64,000 nucleotides of DNA from Amyelois transitella (taxonomy: Eukaryota; Arthropoda; Insecta; Lepidoptera; Pyralidae): NCBI RefSeq assembly GCF_032362555.1, contig NC_083528.1, forward strand, positions 6,634,001 through 6,698,000, given 5' to 3'. The notes below the pieces were generated by a model. The model was not told the DNA's origin and ran no database searches. It saw only the letters and a list, made by a program, of their open reading frames with translations. Within the stretch, counting starts at the first letter, position 1. The number at the start of each line of letters is the position of its first letter. Below are positions 12,201 to 22,500 of this stretch, one piece after another. The position numbers and the translations under genes are program-made.

Positions 12201-15200
12201 ATACCCTCATCAATACATTCATTAAATATAAAAGCTAGATCAGATGCAATAATATCTATGATTTGACTTATGATACTAACAGACATACCCCAATGGTCTT
12301 CAGACTTTTTCAAATTAAGTTGTTTGAACGCCTTTAATATATTATCAGAGTTAACATATTTAAATTTAAAGACAGATTTGATGGGAGTTGTGTTATTATT
12401 AAGTAGGGTTTCAGCGCGCAATGGACAAGAGTCAACGTCAGAAGTTAGCTCCACAGGGATTTTTGCAAAGAAATTATCAAAAGCATTTACTATGTCCTGA
12501 GTTTTAGAAATACTTTTGTTACCAGATGATATTTGTTTAATACTGTCTCTATCTTTGATTTTGCCAGATTCTTTATTAATAATGTTCCATGTTTCTTTAA
12601 TTTTATTTGGTGCGTTGTTTATTTTACTACTTATGTGCAAAGACTTGGCTTGCCTGCAAACTTTTTTAAATAATTTTGAATAATTTTTGACATATTCTAC
12701 AAAACTGGGGTCAAAATTGTATTGTTTCTGGGCATATAAGTCATATAACTTATTCCTACTCTTGTGAATACCTACTGTAGCCCATTCACTGAACTGTAAT
12801 CTATTACGAATATTGACTTGTTTCTGCTTGAACCTTTTTGAGTATTCAGCAGAAATCATATCAAATAAATTGTTATAATGTTCATTAGGATTATTTCCAG
12901 AATATGTTAAAGTATTTAATTGATTTGCAATGTTTATTTTAAATTTTCTTATGTTTTTGGAAGAAAGAGGTCTACACATAATTTTATCATTATTTAAATT
13001 GTTTAAGGACTCTTTCTCAAAGGTAACATATTGACCGGTGTGATCCGAGGGCAATTTGTGAATAATTGATTTCCGTATATAAAGATTATTGCAAAAAAAA
13101 TTATCCAGACACTTGGCAGATGTAGATGTTATTCGGGTTGGTTCGAAAAAAACATACTCTAAATTATAAGATTTAAACAAATTAATAAATTGTATACTAA
13201 CGGTTGATTTAACTAAAATGTCAATGTTAAAATCACCACAAATAATTAATTTTTTATTACATTTTGAGGTAACATGTAACACTTGATCCATTATTTTTAA
13301 AAATTGTTTAAATTCACAGTTTGGGGGACTGTACACACAAACAATTATATGATGATCTAGCTCGGCACAGGTCACTTCGGCACACCGCTCAACCGAAAGT
13401 CTGGTTATGTCTGTTCGCTCTTTACAGCGAAGACCGCATTTGATAAATATCATAGACCCACCTCTAATTGCAGACTTTCTGTTTAAGCAGCTCACAATAT
13501 TATAATTGTTTAGGCTGAACATCATCTCCCCCTCCATGAGCCAATGCTCAGTCAAACATAAAATGTCCACATTTAATTCTTCTAAAACTAGTTGTACTTC
13601 TAATTCTTTGCCAGGAAGACCTTGTATATTTTGATGGATAATTCTTAACCCTCGAGGGTTTCCCGTTGTCTGAGTGTGCAGTTTAAATTAACTGTCAAGT
13701 CAACAGAGTTACCATCACACAGAGTTGGCAATTCTGTAGTCAACTTATAATTAATATTTCGCTTACAATGTAAACTCGTCCAAACATTAATATTACTAGC
13801 TACCAATGTAGCAATTTTGTTCTTATGGTATCTGGATAGAAATATTCTATCATTGGTCTTAAAACAATCACCTATGAAATTGTTTGTGTCAAAAAACACA
13901 AATTTGTCACTGTGACGACATGTCAACGAATGCATAAAATTATTGAGTAGGTGAATGTTTTTATTAAGTTTTGGAGACTGGCAACTCATATATGGAAAAG
14001 CACATAAAATTATTTGGTTAACTTTTAATTTATTCAAAGATTCAAAACAGTTAATTATATCTTTCCTGCCAATTTTAAAACTATCACCAATTAATATTAC
14101 TATGGTGGATTTATTATTTAAATTTACATTATTAATTCTCTTAATAATTTGGGTAAAAGATGCATTTGGCATGCAGTAATTTATAAAAGACTGATTTAGG
14201 GTATCACAAAAATATTTACCCATATTGCTACCAATACCGTCTGAAAATAGCACTGTATTATAATTATAATGAGGTTTACAGGGTTCAGAGTTGGAATAAG
14301 TATCAAGCAAATTACCGGCACTGGGAGTGGGTGAAAGCAAGGTAGAATCATTGATATGGGGCTTGTTGAATTGCCCGCAGGTACATTCTTTTGATAAGAA
14401 TTCAAGAGTCTCCTGGTTAAATGTACTGTCATGAATCAACTTTTCTACAGCCAACAGATGCTCAGTATTTTGCTGTCTTTGTTTATCATATTTATTAAAC
14501 AGTTTAGAATAGTCATCCTGTAATTTTATGACATGAGTCTCCAATCTGATCCTATCAACCTCATATGCCTCTTGATTTTCTACCATTTTTTGATTGCAAG
14601 AGCTGATTTCCTTTTGTAACCTACAGTTCAATGAACTGCTTTTTATTAAGCATGATTTCCTAATGTTATTATTTTTTAATTGATATTTACATTTCCTAAT
14701 TTTTTTAGAGAGTTTTAGGTATTTTTTTAATTTATTATGGCTCATATCAAGTTTTGGTTTGTTTTTATACATATTATCATAAGAAGTGTCACTAGTGAGA
14801 TCAATAATTGAGGAATCAACTGAGGGTGACATAAGTCTACTTTCAATGAGCTCATCAAAGAGGCTGGACACCTCCTTTGACTGATGCGACTGGGCATCTT
14901 GCTCGTGTCTATTTATCAGCTCATATGCCTCACTCAGCTCCCTTTCTAATTCAGTAACACGTCTGAGTGTCTGCTCATACGTATCACTGCATTGGCGGAA
15001 AGAATCTACCACTAAATTAAGTCGGTTAAGCTGCCCGGTTAAGTCATCACAATTATTAAGACTCTCAGCAAGATGTTGTTCGAGCTTTAGATTTTTATTT
15101 CGCATCAATTCATATTCACGTTCATTGTCTTCCCTTTCCAGTAATAATTGCTCATTGTCCTTTTTCTCAGCCTTGAGTTGAACTAAGGCTTCCTTCAGTT

Positions 15201-18200
15201 GCATTTCCAGCTGACGAGCGGTCACAGCACGGGTTGAGGACGACATATTTTACAAAATAAGATGTTATAAGTATAAGGAAGACAATGAGAGTTTGATGTG
15301 TGTAAAATAATACCAGCAAACCGACTACCGTACTAAAACCTAACCTAATTCAAAAGTAAACAAACGTCAAATTCGGTATAGGAAATAAGTGATTTCGTAA
15401 GATATTTAATAAAAATTACGCAAAACAGTGCACAAGGACGCGGTGATTGATATAAATTCGTGAGGAAAAGTAACTATTGTACAGTTCTTACCTTGTAAAA
15501 GTTGTAAAATAAAACCGGCAACAGTTACCCACAGAACGTCAACTTTGAACACTATCTTTTCACAAGATACACCGAATTTGACCTTAAAAATTAAATATTA
15601 CAATTACACTATGTGCATTCAATGAATTTATTTTATTTTTTACTTATTTTTAGTGTATTTTAATTAAATTTACAAATTTTAAATACGGAGCAATGAATAT
15701 GACAATTACGCTCCGGGGTTGCCAGCCGCCAAAAAAAAAAAAAGAAAAAAAAAAAAAAAAAACAACTTGGGGTTCTTTTTTAGGCGATGGGCTAGCAACC
15801 TGTCACTATTTGAATCCCAATTCTATCATTAAGCCAAATAGCTGAACGTGGCGATTCAGTCTTTTCAAGGCTGTTGGCTCTGTCTACCCCGCAAGGAATA
15901 TAGACGTGACCATATGTATGTATGTATGTAGGAATATATATTGTTACTAGCTGTCCCGGCAAACGTTGTTTTGCCATATAAATAACTTTTAAGTTATTTC
16001 TGGTTAAAAAAATGTTAAGGGTGGACAACCTTTATCACTAAGGGGTGTGAAAAATAGATGTTGGCCGATTCTCAGACCTACTCAATATATATTCGGTTTG
16101 ATATGTATATGTGTGTGTTCTTCCGCGATTATCTCGCGTTTTGCTGAACCGATTCTGATGCAGTTTTTAGGAAAGTGTTTACCACACTTAGGAGATGTTT
16201 TTAGAAATTCAACCGACTTCAAATAAAGGATAACGATCCATTGAAGGCAGTTATTTCTTTATTTACGAAAATTATTTTTATGTAAGTAGTTTTTGACAAA
16301 AGGTCAAAACAAACAAATACACACTTGCAACTGTTCGCTGGCTTGTTTGAAGTAGCACACGTGGAAACCGGCCGGGCCCACAGTCGCCGACACTTCCGAA
16401 TCTGAAACGGGAAATTTTAGGGAGTAAACATTGGTGTTTTTGTATGTTTGTAACGAATAAACTTAAAAAAAAAAAACTTAACTCTATTTTTGATTATATT
16501 TGGTACATAATTTTTTTTGTAAATTCTCGCGGGCGCGAAACCCAGCGCAAAAGCTAGTATATAAGCTAGGCCCCAAAATGAGATATTAGAAATTATTATA
16601 ATTATAGATATAGGTTAAAAAAAAATTGCATTTTAAAATATTTGAATACACTGTTAATAACCAGTTTATACTGAATTTTTAACATACATACATACATATA
16701 ATCACGTCTATATCCCTTGCGGGGTAAACAGAGCTAACAGTCTTATAAGACTGATAGGCCACGTTCAGCTATTTGGTGTCAAGAAAGAATTGAGATTCAA
16801 ATAGTGACGGGTTAGCCCATCGCCTAAAAGAAGAATCCAAGAATTTTTAACTAATAAAATATAAAGTATGTGTTACATTAACTTTCTTATTGTTAATAAA
16901 AATCTAGATCTTTGATCTTGATAATTAAAGAGCGTTAGTGGTCGAAACGGTAAGGTGTCCAGTTAAAACGTGATGCGCATTAAGGAACCGGTTCAAATCC
17001 CAGTACCAATGACTATGTTCAAAGTTATGTACATTAGTTTGAATACTAACCGATGCTCTTACGGCGAGGTAAAACATCGCGAGGAAACCTGCACATTCAG
17101 GCAACTGGATGCATTACCATATAATCCAATACGGGTCAGGTTCCCCTGCAAAGGTTGCGGAGGTCAGATGGGAGTCGCTTCGAGTAAAAACCTGACTCAC
17201 CCAATCCAGGATCCATGGTCACCCTGGGCTACTCCAGAGCGGTGAAGATGCAACAGGGACTAAAGTCATGAAGAACGCGTGAGTTTAAAGACTAAAGTCA
17301 CGAAGAACGCTTGAGTTCAAAGACTAAAGTCACGAAGAACGCTCGAGTTCAAAGACTAAAGTCATGAAGAACGCTTGAGTTCAAAGACTAAAGTCATGAA
17401 GAACGCTTGAGTTCAAAGACTACAGTCATGAAGAACGCTTGAGTTCAAAGACTACAGTCATGAAGAACGCTTGAGTTCAAAGACTAAAGTCATGAAGAAC
17501 GCTTGAGTTCAAAGACTACAGTCATGAGGAACGCTTGAGTTCAAAGACTAAAGTCATGAAGAACGCTTGAGTTCAAAGACTAAAGTCATGAAGAACGCGT
17601 GAGTTCAAAGACTAAAGTCATGAAGAACGCGTGAGTTCAAAGACTAAAGTCACGAAGAACGCTTGAGTTCAAAGACTAAAGTCACGAAGATCGCTTGAGT
17701 TCAAAGACTAAAGTCACGAAGAACGCTTGAGTTCAAAGACTACAGTCATGAGGAACGCTTGAGTTCAAAGACTAAAGTCATGAAGAACGCTTGAGTTCAA
17801 AGACTAAAGTCATGAAGAACGCTTGAGTTCAAAGACTACAGTCATGAGGAACGCTTGAGTTCAAAGACTAAAGTCATGAAGAACGCTTGAGTTCAAAGAC
17901 TAAAGTCATGAAGAACGCGTGAGTTCAAAGACTAAAGTCATGAAGAACGCGTGAGTTCAAAGACTAAAGTCACAAAGAACGCTTGAGTTCAAAGACTAAA
18001 GTCACGAAGAACGCTTGAGTTCAAAGACTAAAGTCACGAAGAACACTTGAGTTAAAAGACTAAAGTCATGAAGAACGCTTGAGTTCAAAGACTTAAGTCA
18101 TGAAGAACGCGTGACTTCAAAGACTAAAGTCATGAAGAACACTTGAATTCAAAGACTAAAGTCATGAAGAACGTTTGAGTTCAAAGACTAAAGTCATGAA

Positions 18201-21200
18201 GAAGGCTTGAGTTCAAAGACTAAAGTCATGAAGAACGCTTTTTTATTTTTCTCTGAAGGGAAAATCCTTTTAACGGACTGCCTCCCGGGTCCTCACCTGG
18301 GAGAGTGTGGTACTCCTGGCATCTAATGTGCCAGCCTACCCACTAAAACCCCTCCGGTGCGCCCTTTCCGCCATTTTGAGGACATCATGGGATCGCATGG
18401 CATTTCACCACAACATGAAGAACGTTAATTAAGGATGTCCTGGTAAAGGGTCAGGTCAAAAGTACCCGAAAACGCCGAGCTTGCATGAAGAGAGTTATGA
18501 ATGTGGATGAAGCAAAGGAAGTATGCAGGGATCGTGGCAAGTGGAAAGAGGTAGTCTCTGCCTACCCCTCCGGGAAAGAAGCGTGATTTTATGTATGTAT
18601 GTATGAAGAACGCTTGAGTTCAAAGCGAATGATGAAATGAGTATTTCAGTGTCCAGCACTGACCGTCCATGGTGTAGCGGCCCGCGGCGGAGCTGACGGC
18701 CACCTCGCCGCCCGGCGCGCGCGCCCCCGACTGGAACACCAGCTCCGCGCCCAGCGCCAGCCGCTTCGTCACCGACTGCACACATTTCAAGTACACACTG
18801 TAAGGACCGTGCCGTGGAATAGGACCTCCATCTCTTTTCCATGGATGTGGTAAAAGGCGACTAAGGGACAGGCTTTTAAACTTAGGATTCTTTTTTAGGC
18901 GATGGGCTCGTAACCTGTCTCTATTTGAATCTCAATTCTATCGTTAAGCCAAACAGCTGAACGTGGCATATCAGTCTCTACAAGACTGTTGGCTCTGTCT
19001 ACACCTAAACGGATATACGAGTATCAATTCTACCGTTAAGCCAAACAGCTGAACGTGTCATTTATTTATTTATTTAAACGGTGGACTTAATGCCACAAGG
19101 CATTCTCTGCCAGTCGAACCTTTGGACCAAACTGATATATCAGTCTTTTCAAGACTGTTGGCTCTGTCTACCCCGTAAGGGATAAAGATGTGACTATATA
19201 TATACGTAAATACCTGTAAGTAGTGCCCCACTAGTACTGCGGACTTGTCACTCAAGTCCGGCTTGGCCATGGTGAGGGCCAGCGTGTAATCTGATCCTTT
19301 GTACTCCACGGTGCCTTGGGTGGTCGTCAACTTGCATTCTTGTACCTGCGGAATACACATACAAACATACATACAACGTGTAACGGAAAGGGGGTTATCA
19401 TATCGAGTACACCATACGAGTCTCAACTCCAGGACTCCAGGCTCGTACCAAGAGTCCTGAACTCAAAAAATAGTAAAATGATGATAATACATACATACAT
19501 AAAATCATGCCTCTTTCCCGGAGGGGTAGGCAGATACTACCTCTTTCCACGATCTCTGCATACTTCCTTGGCTTCATCCACATTCATAACTCTCTTCATG
19601 CAAGCTCGGCGGTTTCGGGTACTTTTGACCTGACCCTTTACCTTTATATGTAGATATAACTACCTGAGCAGCTCCCTTAACCCTGATTTCGTCTGTCAGC
19701 TGGTGAATAATATTGAAATTGACATTCCCAGACGGGTCCACATCTCCGAGCAGCACGGGGAAGGCTTCCGTCGGTGATATCTGCTTCGTACCAATGTATG
19801 TCGCACCCAATTTGTATCCGTTCTGTGCTGAGCTCATGGTCAGAGTGTGGGACATCTGAAATCATTAACATAGGTTTTAATATAAGTGTTTGTGGTCAAA
19901 TAAGAAAGGTGCCTGGTTAAAATGAGTGATGTATTGAGGTTAATATGAGTATTCAGTCAATTTTGATTCCAATATGCCAGTATTTTATTCTTGTAAGAAT
20001 TTAATGAAAGCAGTTATTTTTAATAATAGTATGTTGTTTTTTAATATACTACCATGAATAACTATTTAACTTTGTTTCCTACACATTATACATATTCAGT
20101 CAATTTTGATTCCAATATGCCAGTATTTTAATCTTGTAAGAATTTAATGAAAGCAGTTATTTTTATAAATATAATAATGTGTAAGAACTTTCATTGTTGT
20201 TTCTTGTTCATTCTTTAAAATAACACTAAATGTGGAATAAGTTCATTCTTATAAATAACAAAAAATATGTAAAAAATAAAGCATTGAAATACTTCATACT
20301 TGGAAATGGTTGGAGATGCCCTTGTTGAACATCAGCTTCCCACCCTCAAAGTTGACAGGCATGACTTCTGCAAATTTAATGTAATTATAATTAGTACATT
20401 CATACATACATATGTATATCCCTTTCGGGGTAAACAGAGCCAACAGTATTGAAAAGACTGATAGGCAATTGCAATTAGTATTGACTTGTATACCAGTTGC
20501 CAAGTTGGACACCAGAGCAGCATTCAAATTGGATGAATAGTTCTCATGTTTTGTAAGTAAAAAATACAGACGGAAATTCTAAAAATCACATTGGTCTTTT
20601 ATATCTCAACCCAACATTTATATATGTCTATGCACACATTATCATGATTGATGTTAGTGGAAAGTAAATAAATAACTTCAGTTCACTCGGTTAACAAAAT
20701 TTTGTAAGTCTTTACATAATTTATTACTTAATGTATAGATTAAAAAATAAACACAAGTCATACAGCTGAACATGGCCTTTCATTCTTTTCAACTGTGATG
20801 TGGACTATTGGTATGTGTATGTACAACATATAAATATTAAAAAGACATTGTTTTCTTAAAATAAGGGAGTAGTTAATGTCCTAACAGAGAGATACCCTCC
20901 GACCCAGTGAGGCTCATATGATCGTAAATCACACATTATAAAGTTACATGAATCTTATCAGAAAACAAACAGAGTTTGTCTTCGGGAGCATGTAGGGAAT
21001 AAAGAGGTGTTACTATATTATCGATTTCAATTTTGTGACAATGACCTCACAGAGTACATAGGTGAATTATGAAGTGACAGTGTGAAGTTCATTTCAGTGT
21101 AATTTAGTAATAAACCATACCATTACATCACAGTTAACCAAACTTTTTAACCAACATTAAGGTTTGTTTACAGACGATTTCTGACTGAACGTCACATGAC

Positions 21201-21410
21201 AACTAGCTAGCAGGAGGCGCATCAAGCAATCCATTGCCATTTATAGCTTAATGTAACGCTAAAATATTTAGAAAATTTACCTTTCGTCTTTTTGTGCAAC
21301 TCATCCAACGTTCCGGGGTTTTCACGCTTTTGATCATTAGTTATGTTTTGTAAGTCGGTGCTTGTGAGCCCTGCATTAGAGACACGGTACCTGCTTGCTA
21401 TAGCACCCAT
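9255..21410 (-). CDS. Tom40: Mitochondrial import receptor subunit Tom40 (8 exons)
   Basis: Tom40 is the beta-barrel pore of the TOM complex in the outer mitochondrial membrane, through which nearly all nuclear-encoded precursors pass. Exons in transcript order: 21281-21410, 20300-20367, 19664-19855, 19214-19345, 18664-18775, 16325-16401, 10171-10267, 9255-9394. All junctions are GT-AG and the phases match, giving 948 nt (315 codons plus TAA), a normal insect length. Diagnostic stretches: PGTLDELHKKTK, NKGISNHFQ, TEAFPVLLGD, YKGSDYTLALT, VGHYLQ, LALGAELVFQSG, GYQVNIPKADLVFRG, VDSNWNIGAVLEKKL and the terminal strand FGCGLIIC. The N terminus is short and lacks the Pro-rich extension of vertebrates. 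Start: ATG at 21408-21410, leading MGAIASRYRV. It is divergent from STEEP1 at 21853. Intron 6 is swollen to 6 kb by a nested retrotransposon; intron 5 carries a minisatellite. Confidence 0.96.
9734..10041 (-). mobile_element. LINE 3' end with reverse-transcriptase C-terminal coding fragment
   Basis: On the minus strand an 86-codon open stretch (9774-10034) begins MLRWFGHVERM and contains [13 protein letters not shown] and [13 protein letters not shown]. The RWFGHVERM...GRPR signature is typical of the region after the reverse transcriptase in RTE-like and related non-LTR elements. It is followed by CCGGGAAAGAGGCGTGATTT and an ATGT tail (ACAT repeats on plus at 9731-9745). It is the longest of several 5'-truncated copies here; clade not certain. 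Lies in Tom40 intron 7. Confidence 0.8.
10305..10403 (+). mobile_element. SINE-A, 5' half, split by CR1-like insertion
   Basis: Begins TTGCCGTGTGGTTCCCGGCA and runs to GATAGGCTTACAAA, where the CR1-like tail begins. The other half resumes at 15763. Together they make about 266 bp, one full SINE-A. Confidence 0.9.
10800..13657 (-). pseudogene. CR1-like ORF2: AP endonuclease and reverse transcriptase, one frameshift
   Basis: Nicks target DNA and reverse-transcribes element RNA. Endonuclease motifs in order: IIHQNIQGL, CLTEHWL, IICGDFNIDIL and LPSDHTGQYV. Reverse transcriptase motifs: NYRPISILPVLSKVFEK, QYGFTAGKSTTDA, FCDLSKAFDCVDHQTLL, MGVPQGSILGPFLFLVYVND and VLFADDTSLIF (FADD catalytic box). 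The frame stays open upstream of 13570 to at least 13648-13657, overlapping the end of ORF1, so the true start may use reinitiation or a frameshift. A stop at 11450-11452 ends the first frame; the C-terminal part (LEFVENTKFLGIIID onward, then 10800-11324) lies in another frame. One lost base near 11455-11465 would explain this. Confidence 0.88.
13645..15246 (-). CDS. CR1-like ORF1: coiled-coil plus SGNH-like domain protein
   Basis: 533 codons, intact. Residues ~5-120 and ~180-275 are rich in E, K, L and Q with coiled-coil spacing, as expected of RNA-binding ORF1 trimerisation segments. Residues ~330-500 look like an SGNH/GDSL-hydrolase fold: VLFSDGIGSNMG in the block I position, IVILIGDSFKIG in the block III position, and a C-terminal block around LSRYHKNKIATLVASNI with the expected late His. 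The canonical GDS serine of block I seems absent, so activity is doubtful. ORF1 proteins with an esterase-like domain are known in the CR1/L2 group. The ORF overlaps the start of ORF2. Confidence 0.8.
   Translation of the reverse strand: MSSSTRAVTARQLEMQLKEALVQLKAEKKDNEQLLLEREDNEREYELMRNKNLKLEQHLAESLNNCDDLTGQLNRLNLVVDSFRQCSDTYEQTLRRVTELERELSEAYELINRHEQDAQSHQSKEVSSLFDELIESRLMSPSVDSSIIDLTSDTSYDNMYKNKPKLDMSHNKLKKYLKLSKKIRKCKYQLKNNNIRKSCLIKSSSLNCRLQKEISSCNQKMVENQEAYEVDRIRLETHVIKLQDDYSKLFNKYDKQRQQNTEHLLAVEKLIHDSTFNQETLEFLSKECTCGQFNKPHINDSTLLSPTPSAGNLLDTYSNSEPCKPHYNYNTVLFSDGIGSNMGKYFCDTLNQSFINYCMPNASFTQIIKRINNVNLNNKSTIVILIGDSFKIGRKDIINCFESLNKLKVNQIILCAFPYMSCQSPKLNKNIHLLNNFMHSLTCRHSDKFVFFDTNNFIGDCFKTNDRIFLSRYHKNKIATLVASNINVWTSLHCKRNINYKLTTELPTLCDGNSVDLTVNLNCTLRQRETLEG
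15763..15930 (+). mobile_element. SINE-A, 3' half, split by CR1-like insertion
   Basis: Resumes at CAACTTGGGGTTCTT and continues through GGCGATGGGCTAGCAACCTG to the TATGTATGTATG tail. An ATATTGTT word near both outer ends (about 10293-10300 and 15936-15943) is a candidate duplication of the original SINE insertion. Confidence 0.9.
15947..16280. mobile_element. Lepidopteran retroelement/Helitron-like remnant
   Basis: Begins CTAGCTGTCCCGGCAAACGT, a word that recurs in lepidopteran repeats, followed by GAAAAATAGATGTTGGCCGA and CTGAACCGATTCTGATGCAG. No ORF. A related end, GCGCAAAAGCTAGT, is at about 16541-16555 on the other side of Tom40 exon 6. Confidence 0.45.
16684..16841 (-). mobile_element. 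SINE-A copy, 3' part
   Basis: ACATACAT tail, GGGGTAAACAGAGCTAACAG, palindrome region, then CGCCTAAAAGAAGAATCC. The 5' head is missing. Confidence 0.85.
16924..17257 (+). mobile_element. tRNA-derived SINE (SINE-C)
   Basis: A Pol III promoter is visible: box A TGGTCGAAACG fits TRGYNNARNNG exactly and box B GGTTCAAATCC fits GGTTCRANTCC, about 45 bp apart. The tRNA-unrelated body carries CCTGCAAAGGTTGCGG and CTGACTCACCCAATCC. The tail runs into the minisatellite at 17258. Other pieces are at 5010-5104 and around 61983-62460. Confidence 0.75.
17258..18240. repeat. 32-bp minisatellite, ~31 copies
   Basis: Tandem array of a 32-bp unit (GACTAAAGTCATGAAGAACG then CTTGAGTTCAAA) in Tom40 intron 5. Variants recur in blocks (CATGAAG/CACGAAG, CTAAAG/CTACAG, GCTTG/GCGTG), showing expansion by multi-unit duplications. 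An outlying unit at 18603-18624 shows that the array once extended past the two insertions at its right edge. Confidence 0.95.
18241..18414. mobile_element. Insertion in the minisatellite, family unknown
   Basis: T-rich left edge, then unique sequence containing a CTCCCGGGTCCTCACCTGGGAG near-palindrome. The minisatellite word ATGAAGAACG stands on both sides, compatible with a target duplication of a retroposon whose A tail is on the minus strand. Confidence 0.5.
18425..18602 (+). mobile_element. LINE 3'-end fragment with 10-bp duplication
   Basis: Same family as 9734-10041. Flanked by exact ATGAAGAACG at 18415-18424 and 18603-18612, and ending in ATGTATGTATGT. It interrupts the 32-bp array. 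Confidence 0.85.
18807..19206 (+). mobile_element. Two overlapping SINE-A copies with inserted LINE end
   Basis: A diverged SINE-A (18807-19017) is followed by a second, truncated one (19021-19206). A ~80-bp fragment (19057-19138) with GGTGGACTTAATGCC and GGCATTCTCTGCCAGTC, the 3' end of a different LINE family, is inserted in the second. Its tail ends about 7 bp from the Tom40 exon 4 donor. Confidence 0.75.
19489..19642 (-). mobile_element. LINE 3'-end fragment
   Basis: ACATACATACAT tail, then CCTCTTTCCCGGAGGGGTAG and the CATGCAAGCTCGGCGGTTTC block; same family as 9734-10041. In Tom40 intron 3. Confidence 0.8.
19951..20163 (+). repeat. 70-bp direct duplication, 143-bp period
   Basis: 19951-20021 and 20094-20163 are nearly identical (ATTCAGTCAATTTTGATTCC ... 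GAAAGCAGTTATTTTT). A local tandem duplication inside Tom40 intron 2. Confidence 0.85.
20398..20470 (-). mobile_element. SINE-A 3' fragment
   Basis: ACATACAT tail and GGTAAACAGAGCCAACAG block, about 30 bp upstream of the Tom40 exon 2 acceptor. Confidence 0.75.
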
Positions 21411-21852
21411 TTTATTGAAGATTTCCTAATACTTTCCCTAAATTCCACAGAAATCGATGAACATGTGCAACAAATCTGTGGAAAAAAAGACAATCGCAGC
21501 GGTGTGTAGTTGACAGCCAATGTTACCAACGCAAGTTACAAATTCATAGACAATATAGAATGAATAACTAATTATTGGCGTAGGTATCGTCCTTATAACT
21601 ATAAGAACGTTATGTTGTCACTCTAATTGAGTGGAAAGCTACCCTAAAATATATTGTAATGGCAACATTGATGACTAAATGTCATTAATTGTCAGAACAG
21701 CAAAAACAAGTTTTGTGAGATCACGATAAATGTATCATTTCTTTTGGCCTTTTTCTTACCTTCTCTTTGTACCACTTCAATTTGGATAAGTAAAATCATC
21801 GGCTATTAGTGCAGTAGTTTTTTTTAAGTTTTCATCGATAACTGTACTCAAA
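21411..21852. promoter_or_regulatory. Shared divergent promoter region, Tom40 / STEEP1
   Basis: Only 442 bp separate the two start codons, which face away from each other. No TATA box is obvious. ATCGAT cores occur near each gene: 21453-21458 on the Tom40 side and ATCGATA at 21834-21840, 13 bp before the STEEP1 ATG. These resemble the DRE (TATCGATA) of insect housekeeping promoters, but fit is partial. Confidence 0.55.
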
Positions 21853-22500
21853 ATGCCGAAAGTTGTGTCCAGAAGTATTGTCTGCTCAGACACGAAAGAT
21901 CAGGAAGAATATAATGAAACGAAGCCTTTGCACATTTATTACTGCATCTGTGGACAGATGACTCTCATCCTGGACTGCACCATAGACCGCCTACCTCTAA
22001 GGCCTAAAGATGGAGCGCGAGTTATCGACGGGTCCAAACATGCACACAAAATAACATCGGATCCCGACGAGACCATCTATTTGAAGCGAGAAAATGGTAT
22101 TGAACGACAGTACAGGATGAAATGTAAGAAATGTTCAGTTCCTTTGTATTACAAACATAACCAGGACAACAATATAGTGTTTATAATGCGAGGGGCTTTA
22201 GTGCAAACTGCTGGCGAAGGAGGGGTTACAGACATATACAAACAAGTCGCTTTGACACAGCCTAAGAAGATTATGGTCACAAAGCACACAAAGAACATGG
22301 GTAAATTCAGTTCTGTGACAGTTTCCACAATTGATGAAGAAGAAGATGAAATCGAGGCCAGAGAAGTGGCAGACAGTTATGCAAATAATGCTAGGATCAT
22401 TGAAAAACAATTGGAGAGGAAAGGAATGAATAAACGACAAGCGGAGACCCCTGCGCAGACTACAGAGAAGAGAGTTAGAGGGACTTTGATAGATAAATAA
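21853..22500 (+). CDS. STEEP1: STEEP1 homologue (CXorf56/UPF0428 family), intronless
   Basis: 215 codons in one uninterrupted ORF starting [20 protein letters not shown], essentially the family's N-terminal signature. Paired cysteines YYCICGQM (near residue 30) and [12 protein letters not shown] (near residue 100) form the likely zinc-binding core. The highly conserved C-terminal block [20 protein letters not shown] plus [15 protein letters not shown] and [10 protein letters not shown] is present, as is the final GTLIDK. In mammals STEEP1 promotes ER exit of STING; an equivalent role in an insect is inference. Length matches the family (about 220). It is divergent from Tom40. An AATAAA overlaps the stop codon (22496-22501), and a SINE begins about 45 bp downstream. 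Confidence 0.96.
   Translation: MPKVVSRSIVCSDTKDQEEYNETKPLHIYYCICGQMTLILDCTIDRLPLRPKDGARVIDGSKHAHKITSDPDETIYLKRENGIERQYRMKCKKCSVPLYYKHNQDNNIVFIMRGALVQTAGEGGVTDIYKQVALTQPKKIMVTKHTKNMGKFSSVTVSTIDEEEDEIEAREVADSYANNARIIEKQLERKGMNKRQAETPAQTTEKRVRGTLIDK

Larger units (their letters stand above)
10404..15762 (-). mobile_element. Near full-length CR1/jockey-like non-LTR retrotransposon
   Basis: A 5.36-kb element on the minus strand inserted into a SINE-A copy inside Tom40 intron 6. The order is a 5' leader of ~500 bp with an A/T homopolymer at its outer edge (plus 15731-15762), ORF1 (13645-15246), ORF2 (endonuclease plus reverse transcriptase, 10800-13657), a ~400-bp 3' UTR and a short tail of TTTGAAT-like repeats (plus 10404-10430). 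A 4-bp ACAA at both SINE junctions may be the target duplication. Only one disabling lesion was found, a frameshift in ORF2, so insertion looks fairly recent. Confidence 0.88.

Noticed and set aside
17258..18240. CRISPR-like array
   Set aside because: Units abut without unique spacers; it is a eukaryotic minisatellite.
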